39,828 bases of DNA from Haloarculaceae archaeon (GCA_007122455.1 SKTU01000149.1:1-39828); one strand, 5' to 3'. Shown: positions 7,507-15,883, counted from the first letter of the stretch. The notes: generated by a model from the sequence alone, not told the origin. Made by a program: numbers and translations.

Positions 7507-7762
7507 ACGGGTCGACGATGTCCATCGAAACGACAACGGTCAGGCTGGCGAGTCGGCGTGTGAGCGCAGCACCGTGTGCCCACGGACAGTTCCGCGCGAT
7601 GTAGAGGTGGTATCGCCCAGTTGCCGGCTGGAATTTGCTATCCGGGGCGTCCCGAATCCAATCACGGAACGAGGTTTCAGCCCTATCGAACGAGCCACTT
7701 TCGTCAGTATACGGTTCGATATCCGTCTTCCAGTCCCCGTCGACGAACATATTCCGGCCCAT
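7505..7762 (-). pseudogene. Glutathione S-transferase (Ecm4/YqjG-like) N-terminal fragment
   Basis: The first ~86 residues match the start of glutathionyl-hydroquinone-reductase-like proteins: MFVDGDWKTD, FDRAETSFRDWIRDAP, FQPATGRYHLYIARNCPWAH, where C59 is the family's nucleophilic cysteine, and VVSMDIVDPWA. The rest of the thioredoxin fold and the helical domain are gone. From about 7505 the DNA becomes desuccinylase sequence in a different frame. The ORF closes 9 codons after the junction. Haloarchaea lack glutathione, so intact homologues probably use gamma-glutamylcysteine or another thiol. Here only a dead 5' remnant survives. Confidence 0.75.
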
Positions 7763-7850
7763 AGTACGGTGGAGGGGCTTTCCGCATACGATCCTGCCGG
7801 CCAGTCGTGCTCATCAAGCACAACCGGTGCGTGTCGTGATTGTGAACCAG

Positions 7851-8505
7851 TCAGATGAATTCGGAGTTCTGCGGGCCGTTCGTAATGTGGACCTCGAACG
7901 GCTGTGTACTGATATCGTCCTGTTCGACGAGGTGCCAGTAGGTCTCGGCCATCTCGTCGGGATCGAGGAACGTCTCGTCGTCGCTGTCAGAGAACCGCTC
8001 ACGGACGTCCAACGTGTCGATCTCCCCGTCGATGCCTTCGCGCGGTTACGCCGCTCGAACGGCCCGAGACGGCTTTGCCGCCTCGCTGACGACGTGCGCG
8101 ACGTGAATGTCCTCGGGGCCGATCTTGGGCCAATCCATCGCCATCCCGTGGGCGGCAAACTTCGCAGCCGTGAACCCGATCGCGCCGCCGAGGCACCGTA
8201 CTGTAGAGGTCACGCCCGTGAAAATAACCGTCCTACCGCCCGTTTCGAGCATATCTCCGACCGCTTACTGCGAACAGACGAACTCGCTGCGACCGTTGAC
8301 CGCCCACGCCCGTTCGAATTCCTCGACGCTCACGTCCATGAGGCCCTTCTAGGAGGCGGCACTGGCATAATTCACGAGGACATCGACCGAACCGAACGCT
8401 TCTCGGATTGTCTCGAACCTCTGCCGTATTTGACCAACGTCTGTAAAATCAGTCTGAACGACACTGGGCGCACCATTCGATTTTCCAGGATCACTGAAAA
8501 TAAGA
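7851..8505 (-). pseudogene. Short-chain dehydrogenase relic
   Basis: Reading leftwards, the relic shows VVQTDFTDVGQIRQRFETIR, FGSVDVLVNYASAAS, a TAG stop (8349-8351), KGLMDVSVEEFERAWAVN, a TAA stop (8265-8267), then MLETGGRTVIFTGVTSTV and GGAIGFTAAKFAAHGMAMDW. Around 8040 the frame shifts, and the C-terminus continues as GIDGEIDTLDVRERF, DDETFLDPDEMAETYWHLVE and ends QNSEFI at the stop 7851-7853. The order matches an SDR oxidoreductase; the usual Tyr-x-x-x-Lys appears as a degraded FTAAK. The N-terminal glycine-rich NAD motif is not found. Two stops and a frameshift make it a clear pseudogene. Confidence 0.8.
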
Positions 8506-8527
8506 TGTAGAAGGGTTGAGGAGAAGG

Positions 8528-8533
8528 TATTTT
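8528..8533 (+). promoter_or_regulatory. TATA-like box for the MFS gene
   Basis: TATTTT lies about 27 nt before GTG 8557, the spacing of leaderless haloarchaeal promoters. A GAGGGTGA Shine-Dalgarno-like stretch (8546-8553) also sits just upstream of the GTG, so both signals support this start. Confidence 0.5.
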
Positions 8534-8556
8534 GTACTTCGAGCAGAGGGTGAGTT

Positions 8557-9753
8557 GTGGAAGGGTCGTCTGGGAGAGAACTGTCCGAGGAACAATTATT
8601 TAGGGGTTACACGGGACGGCTGTTTCTCGGGATTTCGCTCGGGTTGTGCCTGCTGGTATTCGGTCGACAGCTACTTCCACCACTGCTCCCGACGATCATC
8701 GCCGATCTCTCTATCACACCATTCCAGGCCGGAGCCGCAGTCACCGTGTTAGGAGCGACTCGGGCAGTAAATCAGTACCTTGGTGGTCGATTCGCCGACG
8801 CGCTCTCACGGAAAACTGTGCTCGTTGGGAGCCTACTGGTCCTGGTTGTGGGATTCGTTTTGCTGAGCATGGCGTTCGCGTACACGTTTTTCGTCTTCGC
8901 GGTTGTCATCGTCGGAGTCGGTGCCGGCGCGTACAACGTATCCACCCGAACGATAGCCGCGGATCTCTACGTCGCAAAACGTGGGCGAGCGTTCGGAATC
9001 CAATCCGCATTAATCAATATAGCCGGCGTCGGAGCGGCAGGAGGAGCAGCTCTCGTCCTCGCTGTCGCGACCTGGCGCAGCGGCTTCCTTCCGATCGCGG
9101 CGATGATGTTACTCGTCGCCGTCGTATTCCACTTCCGGCAGCGTGGTCAGTACGTGGTCAGGCGCGTTGAGCTCGAGATTACCGACACCATACGGAGGCT
9201 GTTCGGCCACGAAGCGACCCGTCTGGTTATCATCGCGATCGTGTTGTTCACCTTCGCGTGGCAAGGGATGATTACGTTTTTACCGGCATTTCTCCAGTCC
9301 GAACGAGGCTTCTCGCCAGCGCTTGCCAGCGCCGGATTCGGTCTCATCTATGTCATCGGTGTGGGGGCCGCACCGGTAGCTGGTGCCGTTTCTGATCGAT
9401 TCGGAAAGGTTCAGATCGCCGCGGGAGCGCTGCTCTGTGCTATCGGCGGCATAACTGCGTTGCTCGTGGCCAACTCGACGCTGTTGATCGGCGGAAGCAT
9501 CGTCTTTCTCGCAATAGGATTTCTGTCATTCAGCCCGGTTATCCTGGCGTACCTGATGGATACGTTCGCAGACGGGTCCATGGCCGGTGATCTTGGTGCC
9601 ACCAAAAGCATCTACGGCGTGATCGGCAGTCTGGGTCCGACCTATGTCGGATTAATCGCTGGATTGTGGAGCTACTCGGTAGCGTTTATCGGGCTAATAG
9701 GTTGTCTCGTTTTGAGTTTGCTACTGGTTGTAGCGGTGGAATATACGACGTGA
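8557..9753 (+). CDS. MFS transporter
   Basis: This 398-residue integral membrane protein has about 12 predicted hydrophobic segments in two halves separated by a charged loop near residues 195-220. After TM2 the characteristic MFS loop occurs as GGRFADALSRKTVL, and its counterpart in the second half is GAVSDRFGKVQIA. The GTG start is chosen because a TATA-like box and an SD-like sequence both fit it. It follows three broken metabolic genes and may originally have served one of them. The substrate cannot be inferred from the sequence; organic anions are common for this type of MFS. Confidence 0.85.
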   Translation: MEGSSGRELSEEQLFRGYTGRLFLGISLGLCLLVFGRQLLPPLLPTIIADLSITPFQAGAAVTVLGATRAVNQYLGGRFADALSRKTVLVGSLLVLVVGFVLLSMAFAYTFFVFAVVIVGVGAGAYNVSTRTIAADLYVAKRGRAFGIQSALINIAGVGAAGGAALVLAVATWRSGFLPIAAMMLLVAVVFHFRQRGQYVVRRVELEITDTIRRLFGHEATRLVIIAIVLFTFAWQGMITFLPAFLQSERGFSPALASAGFGLIYVIGVGAAPVAGAVSDRFGKVQIAAGALLCAIGGITALLVANSTLLIGGSIVFLAIGFLSFSPVILAYLMDTFADGSMAGDLGATKSIYGVIGSLGPTYVGLIAGLWSYSVAFIGLIGCLVLSLLLVVAVEYTT

Positions 9754-9781
9754 ACCGCCCGATCTTCACTATCTGTGGACG

Positions 9782-9997
9782 ATGTTTCGAACGACTACCG
9801 GCGAGGTTCTCGAAGGACTGTACGAAGGGGGACGAAAGGCTTGCCGTGTGGCCGTGCTACCGTACGAATACGGCGAAAGCCAAAACCAGATCAGTGATAT
9901 CGATCCCGAATAGCGAATTCACGATATCGACGACGGTAAACGACCCGAAATCTGGACCGACCTCGTCGAACCTCGATCGATTACGCACGCCGATTGA
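9782..9997 (+). pseudogene. Unidentified coding relic with in-frame stop
   Basis: From ATG 9782 one frame reads 43 residues (including GRKACRVAVLPYEYGESQNQ and ISDIDPE), stops at TAG 9911-9913, then continues in the same frame with RIHDIDDGKRPEIWTDLVEP and RSITHAD to TGA 9995-9997. The acidic composition and use of GAC/GAT codons on both sides of the stop look like haloarchaeal coding sequence. I do not recognise the family. It is either a nonsense-inactivated short gene or the tail of a larger lost one. The surrounding 9754-10179 shows nothing else I can support. Confidence 0.35.
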
Positions 9998-10179
9998 TCT
10001 CTCGAGATAGCGATATCGAAACCGTGTCCGCACCTCACTCTGTTTCCGGGATTCTGCTCCGCACCGAATACCGCTCGACTTATCATGCAAACAGTTAACG
10101 TGTCGCGTGGGCGAACTCCGAGATACAGAACCGAAGCGACGCGTGCCACGAAGGACGTTCAAAAGCGAAGGAGACAGCC

Positions 10180-10797
10180 ATGCCGGAAGAAATCGACGAT
10201 TTGACCGCTCTCGAGCCGTTCGAAATCCGCAAGCGGGCCGAGGAGACGGACGGCGAGTTCGTGCGCGTCGAAGTGACGCTGCATCCGTTTCCCGACGGCA
10301 AACCGACCGAGAGCGACCTCACTCACCGACGCTGGATCGTGGACGGCATCGGGGAACATTTCCATCCCAGACAGGAGGAGTCCTTCCACGTGCGGGCGGG
10401 CGAACTCCACGTCGTTCAGGAGCGGACGGAACGGACGCTGACCGCGGGCGAGGAGATCGCGCTTCCGGCGAACGTCTCACACAGCCACTGGAATCCCGCC
10501 GACCGACCCGCACGCGTGGCGGTCGAACATCGACCGGCGTGTCAGTCGGACAAACTGCTCGAAACGCTGTACGTGCTCGCCCAGGCCGGCAGGACCGACG
10601 AGGCTGGCGTCCCGAACGTCCTGCAGTCGATGGTGCTGCAGAAAGCCTACGCCGACCACGCCTATCGCGCAGATCGCCCTGTGAGCGCCCAGAAGGCTCT
10701 CGCGACGCTCCTCGCTCCGATCGGACGATTGGCGGGATACGAATCGGTACACTCGGTCGAGGAGATCGAAGCGCTCGAACGACGAAACGATCGCTAA
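10180..10797 (+). CDS. Cupin-domain protein
   Basis: This 205-residue protein has one cupin domain at about residues 50-125. Motif 1 is GEHFHPRQEESFHVRAGELH, with two histidines and a glutamate, and motif 2 is LPANVSHSHWNP. The metal site is therefore conserved. A C-terminal helical extension (about residues 126-205) is of unknown role. The ATG is preceded by a good Shine-Dalgarno (AAGGAGA at 10165-10171). It stands alone between the relic region and a convergent universal stress gene. The substrate is unknown; cupins of this size may be oxygenases, isomerases or binding proteins. Confidence 0.8.
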   Translation: MPEEIDDLTALEPFEIRKRAEETDGEFVRVEVTLHPFPDGKPTESDLTHRRWIVDGIGEHFHPRQEESFHVRAGELHVVQERTERTLTAGEEIALPANVSHSHWNPADRPARVAVEHRPACQSDKLLETLYVLAQAGRTDEAGVPNVLQSMVLQKAYADHAYRADRPVSAQKALATLLAPIGRLAGYESVHSVEEIEALERRNDR

Positions 10798-10880
10798 CCG
10801 TCCTTTTTATACCACGTCGAGGAGTGTCAACCCCCGTGGAACTGAACGACTGAAAGAACGACCGCGCCCGAGAGAGCGTC

Positions 10881-11318
10881 TCACCCCGACCGCTTCGGGA
10901 TGACGATCACCGGGACGGAGCTGTGCCGCAGGATCGAATCCGTCGTGCTCCCGAGCAGGATCCGAATGTTGGCCGATCGACCGCGTCGGCCGACCACGAT
11001 CGCGTCGACGTCGTTGTCCTCGGCGTACGTCAGCACCTCGTCGAACGGCTGCCCTTCGAGGATCGCCGTCTCCAGTTCGACGCCGTGCTCCGCTGCGAGC
11101 TCGGTGATCGCGTCGATGGCACGCTCGCCCTGGGCGTGAAGCTCCGATCGGAGCGTTTCCACGTCGACTGCGCCGCGGAAGCCGGGGGGATCGGTGTCCA
11201 TCACGAAGACCGCGTGCAGCGTCGCGTCGTGACGCCTCGCGAGATCGCAGGCGTACGCCGCGGCGTCGATCGACTGCTCGCTGCCGTCCGTCGCGATCAG
11301 GACGCGGTCGTGATCCAT
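10881..11318 (-). CDS. Universal stress protein, UspA family
   Basis: The start at 11318 (MDHDRVLIATDGSEQS) gives 145 residues, the usual length of a single-domain Usp. The N-terminal ATDGSEQS and the C-terminal VVGRRGRSANIRILLGSTTD segment form the ATP-binding G-x2-G-x9-G-S/T signature. Upstream in-frame codons exist but lack family sequence. Function is probably adenine-nucleotide-binding stress signalling in the cytosol. It is transcribed divergently from the aminotransferase gene. Confidence 0.9.
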   Translation of the reverse strand: MDHDRVLIATDGSEQSIDAAAYACDLARRHDATLHAVFVMDTDPPGFRGAVDVETLRSELHAQGERAIDAITELAAEHGVELETAILEGQPFDEVLTYAEDNDVDAIVVGRRGRSANIRILLGSTTDSILRHSSVPVIVIPKRSG

Positions 11319-11394
11319 ACGCGTGGTACTCACTCCACCGGCGAAAGCGTACCGACGCTCCCGGGAGGTCGACGCCGACCCCGTCCGGAGAAAA

Positions 11395-11479
11395 CCTTTT
11401 GGGTGCGGTTCCGAAACGTTCCTCAGTAATGCAATCCACTCGTCTCGACGCGCACTCGCCACCCGGGGGCGACCGATGA
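11395..11479 (+). promoter_or_regulatory. Promoter and 16-codon leader ORF before the aminotransferase
   Basis: An AACCTTTTGG-like TATA element lies at about 11393-11402. The first ATG downstream is 11429, about 30 nt from the box, and opens a 16-codon ORF (MQSTRLDAHSPPGGDR). Its TGA at 11477-11479 overlaps the ATG of the aminotransferase (11476) as ATGA. This could be a leader peptide coupling translation to the main gene, or simply chance in a short leader. Confidence 0.4.
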
Positions 11480-12876
11480 CCATCCGGGAGCGGGACGACG
11501 TCGACGAATCCGAGGTGGCGAAGCGCGAGCTGACGCTCGAAGGGACGAAGCTCTTCCCACGGGCGTTCACCGAGATGCCGGAGATCGTTCGCGGGGACGG
11601 CGCCTACGTTTACGACTCGAACGGCAACGAGTATTTCGACGCCATCGCCGGAAACCAATGCTCCAACATCGGCCACGGCGTGAGCGAGATCGCGGAGGCG
11701 GCGCGCGAACAGATCTCCCGGCTCGAGTACACCTCCAGCGTCCTCTTCGTCAACGACAGGAGTCAGGAGTTCGCCGAGAAGATGGCCCGCTTTCTCCCTG
11801 ACGGCTTCGAGCACACCTGGATGGTCTCCGGAGGATCCGAGGCGAACGAATCGGCCATAAAGATGGCGCGGGAGTACCACCGCGAAACGGGAAACCCGGA
11901 GAAACACGTCGTCGTGGGGCGTCAGCTGTCGTACCACGGGAACACGCTCGGAACGCTCCAGTCGGCCGGAATGCCCGCCCGGCGCGAACCGTTCGTCCCG
12001 ATGTTAAAGGGGTGGCCGACGGCGCCGGCCGCCTACCCGTACCGCTGTCGGTACTGCGGCGACGAGGACGAATGCGCCGAACGCGGCGCCGAGTGCGCCA
12101 AACGGCTCGAGGAACGCATCCGCGACGTCGGCCCGGAGTACGTTTCGGCCTTCATCGCCGAACCGATCGTCGGCGCGGCGAACGCCGCAGCCGTCCCCGG
12201 GGACGACTACTTTCGGATCGTGCGCGAGATCTGCGACGAATACGACGTCCTGTGGATCGCCGACGAAGTCATGTCGGGGATGGGTCGCACGGGCGAGAGC
12301 TTCGCCGTCGAACACTGGGACGTCGCGCCGGATATCATCACCTCTGCGAAGGGAATGGGCGCGGGGTACACGCCGATCGGCGGCACGATGCCTCGAGAAC
12401 ACGTCGCGAAGGTGTTCGCCGAGAAGGAGGACGGCTTCTCACACGGCCACACCTACTCGTTCAACCCCACAAGTAGCGCAATCGCGAGCGCCGTGCTCGA
12501 CTACATGGCGGAACACGACGTCGTCGAGAACGCTCGCCGAGTGGGCGAGTACACGCGGGACCGGTTCGAAGAGTTCTACGAGTACGAGTTCGTCGGCGAC
12601 GTGCGGGGGAAGGGCCTGATGCTCGGCGTCGAGTTCGTCGGCGACCGCGAGACGAAGGAGCCCCTCGAAGGAGGCGGCCCCGAGTTCCGCCAGCAGCTGC
12701 TGGAGATCGCACTTTCGAACCGCGTGACGGTCTATCCGGGCGGCGGATCGGTCGACGGTACGCGCGGCGACCACGTCCTCGTCACGCCACCGCTGACGAT
12801 CACGGAAACGCAGGCCGACGAGATGATGAACCGCCTCCATGCCACGTTCGAAGAGGTCGACTCACGCCTGAGATGA
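11476..12876 (+). CDS. Class III PLP-dependent aminotransferase
   Basis: This 466-residue fold-type I aminotransferase belongs to the class III group (GABA, acetylornithine, alanine-glyoxylate types). Substrate and PLP elements are visible: YVYDSNGNEYFDAIAGNQ, VSGGSEANESAIKMAR, the phosphate and ring-binding IADEVMSGMGRTG, and the Schiff-base lysine in TSAKGMGAGYTPIGG. A cysteine cluster CRYCGDEDEC followed by AERGAEC (12046-12096) lies in the middle. The start at 11476 follows a G-rich SD-like stretch, and earlier in-frame residues lack family character. The substrate is not determined. A GABA or beta-alanine role would connect it to the semialdehyde dehydrogenase upstream, but they are not in one operon. 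Confidence 0.9.
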   Translation: MTIRERDDVDESEVAKRELTLEGTKLFPRAFTEMPEIVRGDGAYVYDSNGNEYFDAIAGNQCSNIGHGVSEIAEAAREQISRLEYTSSVLFVNDRSQEFAEKMARFLPDGFEHTWMVSGGSEANESAIKMAREYHRETGNPEKHVVVGRQLSYHGNTLGTLQSAGMPARREPFVPMLKGWPTAPAAYPYRCRYCGDEDECAERGAECAKRLEERIRDVGPEYVSAFIAEPIVGAANAAAVPGDDYFRIVREICDEYDVLWIADEVMSGMGRTGESFAVEHWDVAPDIITSAKGMGAGYTPIGGTMPREHVAKVFAEKEDGFSHGHTYSFNPTSSAIASAVLDYMAEHDVVENARRVGEYTRDRFEEFYEYEFVGDVRGKGLMLGVEFVGDRETKEPLEGGGPEFRQQLLEIALSNRVTVYPGGGSVDGTRGDHVLVTPPLTITETQADEMMNRLHATFEEVDSRLR

Positions 12877-13013
12877 GAACGCCGCGAACTGTGGCCGGAG
12901 GTTCGACAGGGACCGTAGACCGGTTACCGAGTTGACCGCGGAGCGTACGAACCACCGAGTTCGTGGTGCTCACTTGTCTACGTACGAGAGATAATTCCGT
13001 TCAAATAATTCAC

Positions 13014-13079
13014 GAATGCAGTACATTCATGTAAGAATTAAATCAATATTATATACCATCGTTGGGTAAGCTTCGCTTA
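13014..13079 (+). promoter_or_regulatory. AT-rich promoter with two small inverted repeats
   Basis: Within the 222-bp gap after the aminotransferase lie GAATG-cagta-CATTC (13014-13028), a TATA box TTATATA (13049-13055), and TAAGC-TTC-GCTTA (13067-13079). The ATG of the small membrane protein is at 13099, so the transcript would have a leader of roughly 18 nt. The first repeat is placed where an operator could act. Confidence 0.4.
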
Positions 13080-13098
13080 ACGCGATGACATCACACCC

Positions 13099-13341
13099 AT
13101 GCCTGTAAAAAAGAGACGAGAGTCGGATAAAGATCTGCTTAACCAGCTCACTGGCCTCACCGGACTCGGGTGGACCACGTCGATGCTCGGCTATCTGAGC
13201 GTGGTGATCGGCTACGGGAACAGCCTCGTGATCCGCTTCGTCACGGACCCACAATCGCTTCTGTATCTCGGCGCCGGCTTCTTCGTGGCTACCCTCGGCC
13301 TCGACCGACTCAGGAACGTGCGCCTGAGCAGGGAGGAGTGA
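13099..13341 (+). CDS. Small two-helix membrane protein
   Basis: I do not recognise this 80-residue protein. A basic N-terminus (MPVKKRRESDKD) is followed by two hydrophobic segments, about residues 24-48 and 53-70, and a charged tail. The predicted topology is two transmembrane helices with both ends cytosolic. It has its own AT-rich promoter. Its stop codon abuts that of the convergent ilvD gene with no gap. The basic head is unusual among the acidic proteins here and would suit the positive-inside rule. Confidence 0.65.
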   Translation: MPVKKRRESDKDLLNQLTGLTGLGWTTSMLGYLSVVIGYGNSLVIRFVTDPQSLLYLGAGFFVATLGLDRLRNVRLSREE

Positions 13342-15030
13342 CTACGGGGATTCCTCCGGTGGACGCGTCACGGCCCCGCGCTCCGCAGAATCGAACATCG
13401 AACCGTACTTCGCGAGAGCACGCGGGACCTCGCCGTGTCTCGTCGGCCGGTGGTTCTCGAGCCGCGACTCGATCTCCGCGTCGCTGAGATCGGCGTCGAC
13501 GCGACGGTTCGGGATGTCGACCGTGATAACGTCGCCGTCCTCGAGTGCCGCGATCGGGCCGCCGACGTACGCCTCCGGGGCGACGTGACCGATCATCGGC
13601 CCCCGAGTCGCCCCGGAGAAGCGGCCGTCGGTGAGCAACACGACGTCGTCCTCGTGTCCGGAGCCGACGATGGCCGCCGTTATCTGGAGCATCTCCCGCA
13701 TTCCGGGGCCGCCCTGAGGTCCCTCGTTCCGGATGACGACGACGTCGCCAGAGTCGATCTCCCCGCTCTGTACGGCCTCGAACGCATCCTCCTCCCGCTC
13801 GAAGACCCGGGCCGTCCCCTCGAAGACGAACTCCTCGTCGTATCCCGAGATCTTCACGACCGAACCGCCGGGCGCGACGTTGCCGCGGAGAACCGCGACG
13901 GCCCCTTTCTCGTGAACGGGATCGTCGAGCGGGAAGACGACGTCGGGATCGGGGTCGGGAAGCTCGAGCGCCTCGATGTTCTCCGCCATCGTCTGCCCCG
14001 TAACCGTGAGCACGTCACCGTGGAGGAGACCGGCATCCAGCAGTCGCTTCAGGATCACGGGAACGCCCCCGTTCTCGTGGAGATGCGACATCGCGTACTC
14101 GCCGCCCGGAAGGAAGTTTCCGATGCAGGGGGTGCGCTGTGAGATCCGGTCGAAATCCTCGAGATCCAGTTCGACACCGGCCTCTTCAGCGATCGCGAGC
14201 AGGTGGAGAACCGCGTTCGTCGAGCCGCCGATCGCCATCTGGACCGCGATGGCGTTCTCGAACGCCTCCTTCGTCAGGATGTCGCTCGGCCGAATGTCGC
14301 GTTCGATCACCGTCATCAACAGCTCGCCGGTGTCGTAGGCTACCTCCAGCCGATCGGTCGTTTCAGCGGGTGCGGACGCCGATCCCGGTGGAGCGAGTCC
14401 GAGCGCTTCGCTGATCGTTGCCATCGTATTCGCCGTGTACATTCCGGGACAGGAGCCTTCGCCGGGACAGGCCGCGTGCTCGATCCGCTCCAGTTCCTCG
14501 GCGGTGATCGTCCCCTCCGAGTACGCACCGACCGCCTCGATGGCGTCCTGTCCGGTGATCTCCGCGCCGTCCAGCTGACCGGGCATCATCGCCCCGCCGT
14601 AGAGAAAGACGCTCGGAAGATCCATCCGAGCGGCCGCCATCATCATCGCGGGATGGTTCTTGTCGCAGCCGGCGATGCCGAGGAACGCGTCGAGCCGTTC
14701 GGCGAACATCACGGTCTCGACGGAGTCGGCGATCATCTCCCGCGAAACGAGCGAGGCCTTCATCCCCTGGTGGCCCATCGAGATTGCGTCGGAAATCGTG
14801 ATCGTGCCGAACTCCATCGGCGTACCGCCGTGGTCGGCGATCCCCTCGGTCGCTCGATCGGCAACGCGGTCGAGGTGGATGTTACAGGGGGTGACGTCGG
14901 CCGAGGGGTTTGCGATCCCGACCATCGGCTGTTCGAGGTCGTCGGCCGAGAGACCGGTCGCATACAACATCGAGCGGTGAGCGGCCCGTTCGACTCCTTC
15001 CGTCACTTCTGCACTCCGTCTATCGGTCAT
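13342..15030 (-). CDS. ilvD: Dihydroxy-acid dehydratase
   Basis: This 562-residue enzyme of branched-chain amino acid biosynthesis dehydrates 2,3-dihydroxy-isovalerate and its homologue. The family's cysteines for the iron-sulfur cluster are seen in [22 protein letters not shown] and [15 protein letters not shown]. The C-terminal signatures [11 protein letters not shown] and GHVAPEA are present, and the length is normal. A TATA-like CTATAGA at 15060-15066 (minus strand) fits ATG 15030. No ilvB/ilvN/ilvC is adjacent, so it is a stand-alone gene here. The acetolactate-synthase-like gene at 3601 is 8 kb away and not linked. Confidence 0.97.
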   Translation of the reverse strand: MTDRRSAEVTEGVERAAHRSMLYATGLSADDLEQPMVGIANPSADVTPCNIHLDRVADRATEGIADHGGTPMEFGTITISDAISMGHQGMKASLVSREMIADSVETVMFAERLDAFLGIAGCDKNHPAMMMAAARMDLPSVFLYGGAMMPGQLDGAEITGQDAIEAVGAYSEGTITAEELERIEHAACPGEGSCPGMYTANTMATISEALGLAPPGSASAPAETTDRLEVAYDTGELLMTVIERDIRPSDILTKEAFENAIAVQMAIGGSTNAVLHLLAIAEEAGVELDLEDFDRISQRTPCIGNFLPGGEYAMSHLHENGGVPVILKRLLDAGLLHGDVLTVTGQTMAENIEALELPDPDPDVVFPLDDPVHEKGAVAVLRGNVAPGGSVVKISGYDEEFVFEGTARVFEREEDAFEAVQSGEIDSGDVVVIRNEGPQGGPGMREMLQITAAIVGSGHEDDVVLLTDGRFSGATRGPMIGHVAPEAYVGGPIAALEDGDVITVDIPNRRVDADLSDAEIESRLENHRPTRHGEVPRALAKYGSMFDSAERGAVTRPPEESP

Positions 15031-15128
15031 GATTCGTGTAGTGTTGTTCCGCTCGGTATCTATAGTTGGGGGCGTCGAGGCGACTCTGTGACGGGTAACT
15101 GTTTACCCCATCCACCGTATTGGCGAGT

Positions 15129-15428
15129 ATGTCGTGGTCGAGTTTGCGGCGAGCGCTACTCGCCGGCACGGTAGCGGCCGTGACCGCAGTTACCGGATGC
15201 GGGGACGCCGAGTCCACAGCGGACGACGCCGCTCGCGAGACGCTCACGCCCGCCGACATCCACCGGCTGGAGATTCACTACGACGACGGGACGTTCCGAG
15301 GGCCGTGGGACGGTTCCAAGGCCGCGGACGAACTCCCGCTGATGGCAGTGAACGCCCTCGACGTGATGTGGTTCGCGTGGGTCGGCTTCTATCCGGAGAC
15401 GGCGGTCGTTTCGGATGCCGATCTCTGA
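15129..15428 (+). CDS. Short putative Tat lipoprotein with DUF3179-like tail
   Basis: This 99-residue protein starts with a twin-arginine signal (SSLRRALLAG) and a lipobox-like AVTGC, with Cys24. Haloarchaeal lipoproteins typically export by Tat and attach lipid at this cysteine. The last third (GPWDGSKAADELPLMAVNAL, then MWFAWVGFYPETAVV) resembles the C-terminal end of DUF3179 proteins, but the bulk of that domain is absent. It may be a natural short form or an internally deleted relic. ATG 15129 is chosen because a GTTTACC box (15101-15107) lies 26 nt upstream, consistent with a leaderless message. Function is unknown. Confidence 0.6.
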   Translation: MSWSSLRRALLAGTVAAVTAVTGCGDAESTADDAARETLTPADIHRLEIHYDDGTFRGPWDGSKAADELPLMAVNALDVMWFAWVGFYPETAVVSDADL

Positions 15429-15490
15429 CGGCGTGCGTAGCACTGCACCCGTCGGCGTAGCGAGCGCGTCAGCTACGGATCGCGGTGGTA

Positions 15491-15529
15491 TAAAAATCCG
15501 AGTTGTCGGCCGTCGCCACGGGCGACGGC
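15491..15529 (-). terminator. Hairpin and T-tract terminator of cspA
   Basis: A perfect 9-bp stem (15509-15517 paired with 15521-15529, loop ACG) lies just after the cspA stop on the minus strand and is followed by GATTTTTAT, a T-rich tract at 15489-15497. This looks like a terminator. On the plus strand the same tract reads TATAAAAAT, a good TATA box with no gene at the right distance. Confidence 0.6.
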
Positions 15530-15537
15530 GAAACCCG

Positions 15538-15744
15538 TTATTTGCGGACGACGTTCGTCGCGCGGGGTCCCTTGGGGGACGATTCGATGTCGAACTCTAC
15601 TTCCTGTCCCTCCTCGAGATCCGGACCGCCAACGTCCTCCATGTGGAAGAAGACGTCCTCGTCTTCGTCTACGCCGTCGTCGTCAGTCGAGATGAAACCG
15701 TATCCGCCTGTGTCGTTGAAGAAATCAACTTTCCCGTTTGCCAT
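15538..15744 (-). CDS. cspA: Cold-shock protein
   Basis: This is a 68-residue single cold-shock domain, the standard length. The RNA-binding motifs are clear: VDFFNDTGGYGFIS (RNP1-like) and DVFFHMEDV (RNP2-like), with the conserved GQEVEFDIESSPKGPRA end. The start at 15744 (MANGKVDFF) matches the family; a GTG-type extension of three residues upstream is less likely. It binds single-stranded nucleic acid and probably acts as an RNA chaperone. A terminator hairpin follows it. Confidence 0.95.
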   Translation of the reverse strand: MANGKVDFFNDTGGYGFISTDDDGVDEDEDVFFHMEDVGGPDLEEGQEVEFDIESSPKGPRATNVVRK

Positions 15745-15883
15745 TACAAACAACCGTACACCGGAAGCGGGGATAACGGTTCCGAGGGTCGTGGTACCAC
15801 TGCCCCGCTCACCTGATCGGAACCACCTTCACAGTCGCCAGCTCTCCGTAATCGTGTCTCCCGATATCGCCACGAGGACCCCC

